Shown in pieces: positions 33,956 through 42,714 of a stretch of DNA of 64,000 nt. The translations under genes and the position numbers were made by a program. The notes beneath the pieces are model-generated. The model was not told where the DNA came from and made no database searches. It saw only the letters and a list, made by a program, of their open reading frames with translations. The first letter of the stretch is position 1. Every line of letters starts with the position of its first letter. The stretch covers positions 62,001 to 126,000 of the forward strand of contig JAPOPW010000023.1 of NCBI GenBank assembly GCA_026712715.1. Reading direction: 5' to 3'. This DNA is from Immundisolibacterales bacterium. GTDB lineage: Bacteria > Pseudomonadota > Gammaproteobacteria > HK1.

Positions 33956-34296
33956 GTCTTCACCGTCTCCTCCGGACCGCCCGGCCGGGCTTCGCCCGGC
34001 TCACCGGACGAACTCGGGTCGCCGTCAGCCGCGTCGTGGCGAGCGACGGCCGGCGAGGAAGGACTTTACCGAATGCGGGCCTCGAGGGTACCTCCAGGGT
34101 ATTGAAGCGGGATCCGGTCATGGGAATTGGAGGCCGGATGACGTTTCGTAACTGCGATGGTTGCGGATGGAGCCAGCGCATGGGCCCCTGGTTGCGTGGG
34201 GCTCTCCCGTCCTCGCCGCTCATCGCGGCATTTTAGCGAACGGACGAACTATAATTCGCGGCGTAGCCGCGGCCCGTTCCTGTCGGACACATCGCC
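33956..34296. other. 341-bp divergent intergenic region with a consensus -10 element
   Basis: No gene seen. A perfect TATAAT at 34250-34255, 41 bp before the PQQ dehydrogenase start, may be its -10 element, but no good -35 lies at the right distance; an activator-dependent promoter is possible. Confidence 0.4.
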
Positions 34297-36249
34297 ATGA
34301 ATCGATTGGTCGCTTCAGCCGCCCTCGTGTTTGCCGGCCTCGCAGGGGCCCGGGAACCGGGCGCCATGATCGAGTGGCCGCATGTCGGCTCCGAGCCCGC
34401 GCATACCAAGTATTCCGCAGTGGACGAAGTCACGGCTGCGAACGTCGGCGAGCTGGAGATCGTGTGGACATGGGAGCCGGACGAGATGCCCCTCGAGGAG
34501 TACGGCACCCGTCCGGGGCCCTTCCAGGCAACGCCCATCATGGTCGACAACGTCCTGTACCTCTCCACCATGTACACCCGGGTGGCGGCCCTCGACGCGG
34601 AGACCGGCGCCCCACTTTGGACCTTCGATCCCAAGGTCTACGAAGGGGGACCCAAGGGGACGGGTCCGAGGGGGTTCAGGCACCGGGGCATCGCCTGGTG
34701 GAGCGACGGCGACGACGCGCGCATCTTCCTCAACAGCCGCGACCGGCTCTACGCGATCAATGCCGCGACCGGTGAGCCGGACCCGCGCTTCGGCGGGAGC
34801 GGGAGCGTTCTGCTGACCGAGGGCCACGGCCGTCCGGTGTCCCGCTTCGAGTTCGGCCAGACCTCGCCGCCGGTGGTGTTCGAGGACCTGGTGATCGTGG
34901 GCAGCCGCATTCCCGACCGGTTGCAGCGCAAGTTCGACCCGCCGGGAACCGTGCAGGCGTTCGACGCTCGCACGGGCGAGCGCCGCTGGGTCTTCTTCAC
35001 CATCCCGCAATCGAGCGACGCCTTCGGCGCGGACACCTGGGAGGACGAGTCGTGGCGCTACACCGGCCACGCGAACGTCTGGGGGCTGATGTCTCTTGAT
35101 GCCGAGCGCGGGTTGCTCTACGCGCCGACGAGCACCCCGAGCAGCGACTACTGGGGAGGGCGCCGGCTCGGGGCGAACCTCTTCGCCGAATCGCTGGTGT
35201 GCCTGGATGCGCGCACGGGCGAGCGGCGGTGGCACTTCCAGACCGTGCATCACGGGGTGTGGGACTACGACCTGGCCGCGGCGCCGAACCTCGCGACGAT
35301 CACGGTGGGAGGGCGCGAAATCGACGCGGTGGCGCAAGTGTCCAAGAACGGCTTCACGTACGTGTTCGACCGGGTGACGGGCGAGCCGGTGTGGCCCATC
35401 GAAGAGCGCGCGGTCGACACGGCGACGGATGTGCCGGGCGAGGTGCTGCATCCGACGCAGCCGTTCCCGACGAAGCCGCCGCCGATCAGCGCGCAGGGCG
35501 TGTCGCTCGGGGACGCGAACGACCTCACACCGGAAATCCACGCGCTCGCGGTCGAGGAGATGAAGCGGTTCCGCCTCGGTCCGTTGTTCACCCCGCCGAG
35601 CCTTCAGGGGACGCTCCAGCGCCCGGGCGCGAGCGGTGGCGCGAACTGGGGCGGGGCGGCATTCGACCCCGAGACCGGGTGGCTGTTCGTGCGCACATCG
35701 GAAGATGCCGACACCAACCAGGTGTGCGTGAACGCGGGCGACGACCGGCAAGTCGACGTCGAGTACAGCAACAACTGTCCCTACGGGGCGACGGTTCTCA
35801 TGTTTCGCGAAGCCGACGGTCCGGGTGCCGCGGAGACCCCGGAGAGCGGACTCGGCCCGATCCCGCTCGTCAAGCCGCCATACGCGCACCTGGTGGCGAT
35901 CGACCTCAACGCGGGCGAGATCGCGTGGAAGGTGCCGTTCGGCGCGGGCAGCCCCGACGTCCGCGAACACCCGCTGCTCCGCGGCGTCGATCTGCCGGAA
36001 CGGCTGGGCACGCGCGGCAACTCCGGCCCGATGGTGACCGGCGGCGGCCTCGTGTTCGTCGGTGGCGGGGCTCCGTACCTCTATGCGTTCGACAAGGCGA
36101 CGGGGGCCGAGGTCTGGCGTGGCGCAACGACGTTCCGGGCCCACGCGAACCCGATGACCTACCGCGCGCGGTCGGGAAGGCAGTTCATCGTCATCGCGAC
36201 GGGAGGAGGGTCCGACGCCGCGCTCGTCGCCTTCGCGCGCGCCAGGTAA
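34297..36249 (+). CDS. PQQ-dependent dehydrogenase (membrane-type quinoprotein glucose dehydrogenase-like)
   Basis: 650-residue eight-bladed propeller quinoprotein. A short N-terminal signal (MNRLVASAALVFAGLAGA) sends it to the periplasm; the membrane helices of the Gcd N-terminus are absent. Repeated propeller motifs include AALDAETGAPLW, FDARTGERRW, CLDARTGERRW, VFDRVTGEPVWPIEER and AFDKATGAEVW. The segment HHGVWDYDLAAAPNL is typical of the soluble GDH/alcohol dehydrogenase-like branch. It oxidises sugars or alcohols using PQQ and Ca2+. No PQQ biosynthesis or cytochrome gene is next to it. Confidence 0.88.
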   Translation: MNRLVASAALVFAGLAGAREPGAMIEWPHVGSEPAHTKYSAVDEVTAANVGELEIVWTWEPDEMPLEEYGTRPGPFQATPIMVDNVLYLSTMYTRVAALDAETGAPLWTFDPKVYEGGPKGTGPRGFRHRGIAWWSDGDDARIFLNSRDRLYAINAATGEPDPRFGGSGSVLLTEGHGRPVSRFEFGQTSPPVVFEDLVIVGSRIPDRLQRKFDPPGTVQAFDARTGERRWVFFTIPQSSDAFGADTWEDESWRYTGHANVWGLMSLDAERGLLYAPTSTPSSDYWGGRRLGANLFAESLVCLDARTGERRWHFQTVHHGVWDYDLAAAPNLATITVGGREIDAVAQVSKNGFTYVFDRVTGEPVWPIEERAVDTATDVPGEVLHPTQPFPTKPPPISAQGVSLGDANDLTPEIHALAVEEMKRFRLGPLFTPPSLQGTLQRPGASGGANWGGAAFDPETGWLFVRTSEDADTNQVCVNAGDDRQVDVEYSNNCPYGATVLMFREADGPGAAETPESGLGPIPLVKPPYAHLVAIDLNAGEIAWKVPFGAGSPDVREHPLLRGVDLPERLGTRGNSGPMVTGGGLVFVGGGAPYLYAFDKATGAEVWRGATTFRAHANPMTYRARSGRQFIVIATGGGSDAALVAFARAR

Positions 36250-36380
36250 CCGGACTTGCGCACCTCGAACCGAGCCGCCGCCCGGGGTTGAAGGTCGAGG
36301 ATCCGCATCAATCGAAGAAGTCGGTCCGCATTGCTCGTTGGCACGTCGGGACCGCCAGCCAGCGCGGCGGAAACGGGCGG

Positions 36381-36992
36381 TCAGTCGGGCCGCAGCATCT
36401 CGAACACGGTTTCGACCGAGGTGTAGTCCATGTAGCCGAGGCGGGCGATCGGCCGGTAGGCGGCCATGTCCACCATCCCCTCGCGGATGATCCGGTCGTC
36501 GATGTGGGTGCCGACGACCTGGCCGATCACCAGGTTGTTCTCGACCTTGGGATGGTCGCTCGGAAGCCGGAGACGGGTGAGGAAGCGGCATTCGAGGCTC
36601 ACCGGCGCTTCCAGAATTCGCGGCGCCCTGACGTGCACCGATGGAGCCGGAGTGAGGCCCGCGAGGGCGAACTCGTCGACGGACGGGTCGACGTGCGCGG
36701 AGGTCTCGTTCATCGCGTCGCGCAGGTCGTACCCCGCGAGGTTGACGACGAACTCGTTGGTCTGCTCGATGTTGCGCAGGGTGTCCTTGCCGCCGCCATT
36801 CGGGCGCGGGTTGTTGGGCGCGAACACGATGGTCGGCGGCCGGTCCGCGCATGCGTTGAAGTAGCTGAACGGGGCGAGGTTCGGCACTCCGTCGACGTCC
36901 ACGCTGCTCACCCAGGCGATGGGACGGGGCGCGACGAGGGCCTTGAACGGGTTGTGCCGAAGACCGTGCTTGCGTCGATCGTCGAAGAACAT
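36381..36992 (-). CDS. flavin reductase family protein (DIM6/NTAB, FMN-binding)
   Basis: 203-residue split-barrel flavin reductase-like protein. Typical segments are KALVAPRPIAWVSSVD near residue 17, APFSYFNACADRPP, TLRNIEQTNEFVVNL and the C-terminal RLGYMDYTSVETVFEM. Members reduce FMN with NAD(P)H to supply oxygenases or bind FMN for other roles. The neighbours do not reveal an oxygenase partner. It is convergent with the PQQ dehydrogenase. Confidence 0.85.
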   Translation of the reverse strand: MFFDDRRKHGLRHNPFKALVAPRPIAWVSSVDVDGVPNLAPFSYFNACADRPPTIVFAPNNPRPNGGGKDTLRNIEQTNEFVVNLAGYDLRDAMNETSAHVDPSVDEFALAGLTPAPSVHVRAPRILEAPVSLECRFLTRLRLPSDHPKVENNLVIGQVVGTHIDDRIIREGMVDMAAYRPIARLGYMDYTSVETVFEMLRPD

Positions 36993-37083
36993 CGCTTGCC
37001 TCGGGTGGCTCGGGGGAGGCGCCGCACTATCGGGGCTCGGCCGCGTGCGGTCAACTCGGCCCGAGTCTTGCGCGGGGGGCGGT

Positions 37084-37443
37084 TCAGGGGTCGAGGAGCT
37101 CGGCGATCCTCTCGGGCGGTCGTCCGACCACCGCTCGGTCGCCGCGGCGCACCACGGGGCGCTGCATCAGGATCGGGTTGGCGGCGATCGCCGCGACCAG
37201 GTCGTCTTCGGAGGTGTCGGGCGCAGCAAGACCGAGCTCGCGGTACGGCGCCTCGCCGCTTCGAACGAGGTCGCGCGCGCTCATTCCGAGAGTGGCGAGA
37301 AGCTCGCGCAACGCCTCCGCGTCGAGCGGCGTCTCCAGGTACTCGACGACTTCCGGCTCGACCCCGCGATCATGGATGAGCGCAAGGGCGGCGCGCGACT
37401 TGCTGCACCGGGGGTTGTGATAGATGACGATCGAATCGGGCAC
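37084..37443 (-). CDS. arsC: arsenate reductase (glutaredoxin-dependent ArsC)
   Basis: 119-residue thioredoxin-fold reductase. The catalytic pattern H-x3-C-x3-R is intact as His9, Cys13 and Arg17 (HNPRCSKSR). PILMQRPVVRRGDRAVVGRPPE, the C-terminal arsenate-binding segment, is also present in shorter runs. GTG 37443 is the start, with GGAG 8 bp upstream and a family-typical N-terminus (DSIVIYHNP). It reduces arsenate with glutathione and glutaredoxin. No ars regulator or efflux pump gene adjoins, so a role in other thiol chemistry is possible. Confidence 0.88.
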   Translation of the reverse strand: MPDSIVIYHNPRCSKSRAALALIHDRGVEPEVVEYLETPLDAEALRELLATLGMSARDLVRSGEAPYRELGLAAPDTSEDDLVAAIAANPILMQRPVVRRGDRAVVGRPPERIAELLDP

Positions 37444-37598
37444 GGCGACAACTCCGGCGGCGAGGGTTCGGATGCGGCCGGCGCGCGGCCCCGACCCCCT
37501 CTGACCGTCACCGGCGGCCTTCCCCACTTCGGGAGGCCGGGTCGAGACGCGGGACGGTCGCGGCGGGTTCCGGCTCGACGGCTGAGCGGGTCCGGCGC

Positions 37599-38315
37599 TC
37601 AGAAGCGGCGGGGCGCGAGGCCCGACTGGAACCAGGTCACGAAGCTCACGAAGTCGTAGACCGGGAGCCCGACCGCCTCCGCCACGTCCGCGGAGTACGG
37701 ACACATGTTGGTGCACTCGAGCACGATGGCGCCGACTTCCGGGTGTTCCTCGACGAGGCCCCGCGCGCTGTCCACCACGTCCCGGCGCGCGAGGTCTACG
37801 TCGAGCTCCGCTTCGTCGTCCAGGATGACGCGCGTGAACTCCCGGCCATGGTCGGTGCCCGCGACCGGCGCGTCGAGGGGCGCACCGGAGAGGGCGAGGT
37901 GTCGCTCCGTGAGGGAGGCCTGCGAGATGGTGAGGATGCCGGCCCGCTTGTCGGGCGGCAGCAACGCATCGACGGCGGCCACCTGCATGAGCGATGACGT
38001 CGCGACCGGCACCCCGCAGGCGCGCGTGAGCTCCGCCTGTTGGAGGGCGAGGAAGCCGCAGCTCGTGGTAAGCCCGTCGGCGCCGATGCGAACGAGCTCC
38101 CGTCCCGCTTCGACGAAGGCGTCGAGCAGGCCGGTGCCGCCCTGGCGCACGACCCGGTCCGGAGAGGCATCGGCCACGATCCGGTAGAGCACGGGAAAGG
38201 GCCACGTCGCGGCGTTGCCGACATCGCCCGGAATGCGCGGGAAGCGGGTCTCCAGCATCAGGATCCCGACGCTCGCGCCGTATACCGACTTTCCGCCCCG
38301 TTTCACCGTCTTCAC
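37599..38315 (-). CDS. Asp/Glu racemase superfamily protein
   Basis: 238-residue protein of the aspartate/glutamate/hydantoin racemase fold. The two catalytic cysteines of the fold are visible in TTSCGFLAL (near residue 85) and LECTNM (near residue 200). Members racemise acidic amino acids or hydantoins, or isomerise maleate. The start overlaps the end of the upstream CMD gene by 4 bp, so the two are coupled. Confidence 0.85.
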   Translation of the reverse strand: MKTVKRGGKSVYGASVGILMLETRFPRIPGDVGNAATWPFPVLYRIVADASPDRVVRQGGTGLLDAFVEAGRELVRIGADGLTTSCGFLALQQAELTRACGVPVATSSLMQVAAVDALLPPDKRAGILTISQASLTERHLALSGAPLDAPVAGTDHGREFTRVILDDEAELDVDLARRDVVDSARGLVEEHPEVGAIVLECTNMCPYSADVAEAVGLPVYDFVSFVTWFQSGLAPRRF

Positions 38316-38755
38316 GAGCCCTCCCCCCCGGCCGGTTCCTCGTCCGTCTCGATTTCGGTGTCAAGGTCGTCGAGCGCCCGCTTCGCGACCCGGAACGCCT
38401 CGAGGCCGACCGGCATGCCGCAATAGAGGGCAGCCTGCAGCAGCACCTCCCGGATCTCGTCCCGGCTCGCGCCGTTTCGCACCGCCCCCGCGACGTGCGC
38501 CCCGAGCTCGTCGAGCTTTCCCTGCGCGGCGAGGTACGCGATGCTGAGGAAGCTCCGGGTCTTGAGGGGAAGGCCGGGTCGCGACCATACCTCGCCCCAG
38601 CCGAACTCCACCGCGATCTGCTGGATGGGAAGCAGGAACGGATCGTCCTGCGCCCGGGCGAGCGAGCGCTCGACGTGCTCGCGGCCGAGCACCTCCCGGC
38701 GAAGCGCGAGCCCCCGTTCGAAGCGGTCGTTCCTCTCGAATCGCGAATCCGTCAT
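38312..38755 (-). CDS. carboxymuconolactone decarboxylase (CMD/AhpD-like) family protein
   Basis: 147-residue small helical protein. Start at ATG 38755 with GGAAC upstream; longer upstream frame is not CMD-like. The family core is RSFLSIAYLAAQGKLDELG followed by EIREVLLQAALYCGMPVGLEAF. A single Cys (ALYCGMP) is present, so it resembles the PcaC-type decarboxylase branch more than the C-x-x-C AhpD peroxidase branch. It overlaps the racemase gene by 4 bp (ATGA), pointing to a shared pathway. Confidence 0.85.
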   Translation of the reverse strand: MTDSRFERNDRFERGLALRREVLGREHVERSLARAQDDPFLLPIQQIAVEFGWGEVWSRPGLPLKTRSFLSIAYLAAQGKLDELGAHVAGAVRNGASRDEIREVLLQAALYCGMPVGLEAFRVAKRALDDLDTEIETDEEPAGGEGS

Positions 38756-38977
38756 GTTCCCGTTCCTCGCGGAGCACGCCATCGTCGGATCGTAACCGTG
38801 AATGCCGTCCGCCACCGCCTCCGTTGTCTCGACTGCCCTCTTTCCGGCGTTCCCTCCTCGCGGACGTCCGCGAAGTGCGCGGCCACTCGCCCCGCCGAGC
38901 TTGCGGTGGTGGGGCTTGCCGGCGTCCGCCCGTTCGCGCACCATCGTCCGCGGTCCCGATCCGGAATAGCGGCCTGC

Positions 38978-40177
38978 ATGGACCTCGATTACCAGCCCGA
39001 CGCCCCGCGCGCGCTCGACGGCGTGCGGGTGCTCGACATCTCCCGCCTCGTGGCGGGGAACGCGAGTACCCACGTGCTCGCAGACCACGGCGCCGAGGTC
39101 GTCAAGATCGAGGACCCGGCTCGCGGCGACGCGCTCCGGGAATGGACCTCGGCCGGAGTTGCGTGCTCGTGGAAGGTCTATGCGCGCAACAAGAAGAGCG
39201 TCGCGCTCGATCTCCGAAGCGAAGCCGGGCGCAAGGCGCTGCTCGACCTCGTGCCGAGCGCCCGGGTGCTGGTCGAGAACTTCCGGGCCGGCGCGCTCGA
39301 GCGCATGGGGCTCGGCCCGGACACCCTGCTTGCCCGCAACCCCGATCTGATCGTCGTTCGCGTGAGCGGCTACGGTCAGACCGGACCCTACGCCGGCAAG
39401 CCCGGATTCGGTACGCTCGTCGAAGCGATGTCCGGCTTTGCGTACAAGAACGGCTTTCCCGACAAGCCACCGGCCCTCCCGCCGCTCGCGCTCGCCGACA
39501 TGGTGGCGGGGCTCTACGGCGCGTTCGGGGTCATGGTGGCGCTCCGGGAAATCGAGCTCAAGGGCGGCGGAGGCCAGGTGATCGACCTCTCGCTGCTGGA
39601 GCCGCTCGTCTCGATCCTCGGCCCCGACGCCGCAATCCACAGCGCGACCGGCGAGGCGCCCGTGCGGGTCGGAAACGCGTCCAACACCACCTCGCCGCGC
39701 AACGCCTACCGGACGAGGGACGGCGAGTGGATCGCCATGAGCGGCTCCATGCAGTCGATGGCGATGCGCATCTTCCGGGCCATCGGCCGGGCCGACATGT
39801 GCGACGATCCGCGTTACGCCACCCCTCCGGCGCGTTCCGCGCACCGCGAGGAGGTCGACGCGATCGTCGGCGGCTTCATCGCCGGGCGCACCCTCGCCGA
39901 GGCGATGGAGGTCTTCGACCGGGAGGAGGTGACGGCGGGGCCGATCTACTCCGCCGCGCAACTGAAGGAAGACCCCCACGCGCGCGAGCGCGGGGTCCTG
40001 GTCAACCTTCCCGACCACGAGCTCGGGCGGCTGCCGATGCACAACGTCATCCCGCGCCTCTCGCGAACCCCGGGCGCGATCCGGACTCCCGCGCCCGCGC
40101 TCGGCGCGCACAACGAAGAGGTCCTCGGCAGTCTCGGCCCGGACCGCGCGCAGCTCGAGGAGGAGGGTGCGAAATGA
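38978..40177 (+). CDS. class III CoA-transferase (CaiB/BaiF/Frc family)
   Basis: 399-residue type III CoA-transferase, full length. Start at ATG 38978. Family signatures: LDISRLVAGNASTHVLADHGAEVVKIE at the N-terminus (several residues apart from the usual P-G motif), NKKSVALDLRSEAG, VENFRAGALERMG, VSGYGQTGPYAGKPGF and the catalytic Asp in LALADMVAGLYGAF. Its downstream neighbour overlaps by 4 bp and is a CitE-like lyase, so the pair would activate an acid to its CoA ester and then cleave or form a C-C bond, as in citramalyl-, malyl- or methylmalyl-CoA pathways. Confidence 0.88.
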   Translation: MDLDYQPDAPRALDGVRVLDISRLVAGNASTHVLADHGAEVVKIEDPARGDALREWTSAGVACSWKVYARNKKSVALDLRSEAGRKALLDLVPSARVLVENFRAGALERMGLGPDTLLARNPDLIVVRVSGYGQTGPYAGKPGFGTLVEAMSGFAYKNGFPDKPPALPPLALADMVAGLYGAFGVMVALREIELKGGGGQVIDLSLLEPLVSILGPDAAIHSATGEAPVRVGNASNTTSPRNAYRTRDGEWIAMSGSMQSMAMRIFRAIGRADMCDDPRYATPPARSAHREEVDAIVGGFIAGRTLAEAMEVFDREEVTAGPIYSAAQLKEDPHARERGVLVNLPDHELGRLPMHNVIPRLSRTPGAIRTPAPALGAHNEEVLGSLGPDRAQLEEEGAK

Positions 40178-41058
40178 GTCTTCCCGTCTGGCGGTCGCAG
40201 CTCTTCATTCCGGCGACGGCGGAGCGGTTCATCGCCAAGGGGCCGGAGGTCGGGGCGGACGCGCTGATCCTCGACCTCGAGGACTCGGTGGCGGCGAACG
40301 CCAAGGCGTCCGCCCGGGCGGCGGCCCCCGACATCGTGCGCGGATTCGCGGCCCGCGGCATCGACACCCTGGTGCGCATCAACCGGCCCTGGCGGCTCGC
40401 GGTGCGCGACCTCGAGGCGGTCGTCGGACCCCAGCTCACCGCGCTCCTTTGCCCGATGGTGGACAGCGCGGAGCATGTCGTCGCGCTCGCCGAGACGGTT
40501 GCGGAGCTCGAGGCCGAACGCGGCATTCCGGCCGGCCGGATCCGGCTGGTCCTCGCGGTCGAGACCGCGAAGGGCTATCTCAACCTGCGCGCAATCGCCC
40601 ATGCCGACCCGCGCACCGTTGCGCTCTCGCTCGGGTCGGAGGACTTCGGTCTCTCCATGGGCATGACCCCCGACGAGGAGACCCTCTTCGGCCCGAAGCA
40701 GCAGTTGGTGGCCTGCGCGAACGAGGCGGGGCTCCTGCCGATGGGTTTCGTCGGGTCGATCGCCGAGTTCCGCGACGTCGAGCGTTTTCGACGCATCGTC
40801 CGGCGCTCGAAGAAGATGGGCCTTCGCGGAGCCACCTGCATCCACCCGAACCAGGTTCGGGTCTGCAACGAGGAGTTCGGACCGAGCGAGGCGGAGCTCG
40901 AGGAGGCGCGCCGCATCGTCGCCGCCTATGACGAGGCGCTGGCTCGAGGCGACGGCGCGATTTCCGTGGACGGCAGGATGGTGGACGTGCCGGTCGCCGA
41001 GCGCGCGCGAGTGGTGCTGCGCGTCGCCGAAGCCCTGGCCGCCCGCCAGGCCCGCTGA
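40174..41058 (+). CDS. HpcH/HpaI aldolase / citrate lyase beta-like (CitE) protein
   Basis: 294-residue TIM-barrel C-C lyase. Start ATG 40174 overlaps the CoA-transferase stop (ATGA). Motifs: RSQLFIPATAERFIAKG at the N-terminus, ADALILDLEDSVA with the metal-facing acidic residues, LVRINRP, VETAKGYLN (Mg2+-binding Glu), LGSEDFGLSMG and CIHPNQV. CitE-like proteins act on malyl-CoA, methylmalyl-CoA or citramalyl-CoA. Paired with the transferase it probably catalyses degradation of a branched dicarboxylic acid. Confidence 0.88.
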   Translation: MSLPVWRSQLFIPATAERFIAKGPEVGADALILDLEDSVAANAKASARAAAPDIVRGFAARGIDTLVRINRPWRLAVRDLEAVVGPQLTALLCPMVDSAEHVVALAETVAELEAERGIPAGRIRLVLAVETAKGYLNLRAIAHADPRTVALSLGSEDFGLSMGMTPDEETLFGPKQQLVACANEAGLLPMGFVGSIAEFRDVERFRRIVRRSKKMGLRGATCIHPNQVRVCNEEFGPSEAELEEARRIVAAYDEALARGDGAISVDGRMVDVPVAERARVVLRVAEALAARQAR

Positions 41059-41164
41059 CCCTCGCCGACCGTCCCGCGCCCGGTTGCCGCCGGCCCGATC
41101 TGGTGGCGCCGCCGGGCATGGGGCAGAATCGCCCGACTGACGAATGAGGGGAGCGGGAGGGTTC

Positions 41165-42592
41165 ATGAGCACGAGCTTCATCGTCGTCGCCAAGCGCGAC
41201 TGTCCGACCTGCGAGCTCGTGCAGCCGGTGCTCCGCGAGATCGCCGCGAGCGGCGCGGGGCTCACCGTCTACACCCAGGACGACCCGACGTTTCCGGACG
41301 GCCTCGATGCCGTGGACGACCGCGCCCTCGAGCATTCGTGGCGCCTCGACATCGAGACGGTGCCGACCCTGATACGCCTCGATGGCGGCACGGAGGCCGA
41401 GCGCACCGTCGGCTGGGACCGGACCGAGTGGGAGCGGGTGACGGACCTCGGCTCGCTCGGCCCGGATCTCCCCGCCTTCCGGCCGGGCTGCGGCTCGAAG
41501 AGCGTCGACCCCGGCATGGAGGAGATTCTCGAGGTCGCGTTCGGCTCGCCGCCTCTCGCGGCCCGCGCCATCGAGGTGGCTTCCCCGGAGGACGAGCACG
41601 AGCTCTGCTTCGCGCGGGGCTGGAGCGACGGACTGCCGGTGGTGCCACCGACCCCGGTCCGGGTGCTTCGCATGCTGAAGGGCACGACCCGCGACCCGCA
41701 GGAGGTCATCGGCGCGATTCCCCCCGACAACGCCCCGTGCACGGTCGAGAAGGTCGCGATCAACGCGGTCCTCTCCGGCTGCAAGCCGGAGTACCTGCCG
41801 GTCGTCCTCGCGGCCGTGGAAGCGGCCCTCGATCCCGCGTTCGCGATGCACGGCCTTCTCTGCACCACGTATTTCTCGAGCCCGATGGTGATCGTGAACG
41901 GCCCTGTCGCGCGCCGCATCGGCATGAACTCGGGGGTGAACGCCCTCGGCCAGGGCAACCGGGCGAACGCGAGCATCGGCCGTGCCCTTCAGCTTCTCAT
42001 CCGCAACGTCGGGGGCGGGGTGCCGGGGGGGATCGACCGCGCGACCCTCGGCTGGCCGGGCAAGTACACCCTTTGCTTCGCGGAGGACGAATCGGATCCG
42101 GACTGGCCGCCCCTGAGCGTCGAGCGCGGCCTCGCGCCGGGCACCTCCGCGGTCACCCTCTTTGGCGGCGGGGGCCTGAGCCCGAACATGGACGAGGGAT
42201 CGCGCACCCCCGAGTCGCTCGCCCGCTCCCTCGCGTTGACCCTCAACTCGGTCGGGCACCCGAAGCTCGTGAAGAGCTTCGACGCCTTCCTCGTCCTCTC
42301 CCCCGAGCACTGGCGGATCTTCAAGGAAGGGGGCTGGGACAAGGCCCGGATCAAGGCCGGGCTCGAGGCCGCGACGGCGCGCCCCGGAACGGAGCTCGTG
42401 CGCGGCGCCGGTGGGGTCGACGCGGGCGTGCGGTCCGAGCTCGTCGAGGAATCGATGACCAAGTTCCGCGACGGAGGACTGAACATCGTCCGCGCCGGTG
42501 GCGAGGCGGGCCTCATGAGCGCCGTCATCGGGGGATGGGCGGCGAGCGGCGCCCGCGGAACCGTCCCCGTCACCCGGGAGATCGGGCGCTGA
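41165..42592 (+). CDS. thioredoxin-domain protein paired with the UGSC selenoprotein
   Basis: 475-residue two-part protein. ATG 41165 has GGAGGGTTC upstream and is preferred to the ATG at 41144. Residues 1-95 form a thioredoxin-like domain with redox motif CPTC (13-16) and cis-Pro67 (TVPTLI). The rest (about 105-475) is a large domain I cannot name. It contains GCGS (108-111), Cys148, Cys192 and Cys206 (LSGCKPEYLPVVLAAVEA), and the Gly/Asn-rich GMNSGVNALGQGNRANASIG. There is no signal peptide. The gene precedes the UGSC selenoprotein by 122 bp on the same strand; the obvious inference is that its dithiol reduces or otherwise serves the selenoprotein. Confidence 0.82.
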   Translation: MSTSFIVVAKRDCPTCELVQPVLREIAASGAGLTVYTQDDPTFPDGLDAVDDRALEHSWRLDIETVPTLIRLDGGTEAERTVGWDRTEWERVTDLGSLGPDLPAFRPGCGSKSVDPGMEEILEVAFGSPPLAARAIEVASPEDEHELCFARGWSDGLPVVPPTPVRVLRMLKGTTRDPQEVIGAIPPDNAPCTVEKVAINAVLSGCKPEYLPVVLAAVEAALDPAFAMHGLLCTTYFSSPMVIVNGPVARRIGMNSGVNALGQGNRANASIGRALQLLIRNVGGGVPGGIDRATLGWPGKYTLCFAEDESDPDWPPLSVERGLAPGTSAVTLFGGGGLSPNMDEGSRTPESLARSLALTLNSVGHPKLVKSFDAFLVLSPEHWRIFKEGGWDKARIKAGLEAATARPGTELVRGAGGVDAGVRSELVEESMTKFRDGGLNIVRAGGEAGLMSAVIGGWAASGARGTVPVTREIGR

Positions 42593-42614
42593 TCGGCCCG
42601 GCAACCCTTTTTCC

Positions 42615-42650
42615 CGCGCCGCGCCGCGCCGCGCCGCGCACGCACGCACG
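42615..42650 (+). repeat. short simple repeats before the selenoprotein gene
   Basis: Five CGCGC pentamers (about 42615-42639) run into ACGC tetramer repeats. The tract lies 60-100 bp upstream of the selenoprotein start and could be slippage-prone. Confidence 0.7.
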
Positions 42651-42714
42651 AACGTGCTTCCGAGGCGCCCGCGAATCCAGGACCCGGCAGAACCCCCACG
42701 GAGGAAACGACACG

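Noticed and set aside
42593-42614. Terminator after the thioredoxin-domain gene (short T run)
   Set aside because: The preceding stem is only about 5 bp and distant from the T run, and the next gene is probably co-transcribed.
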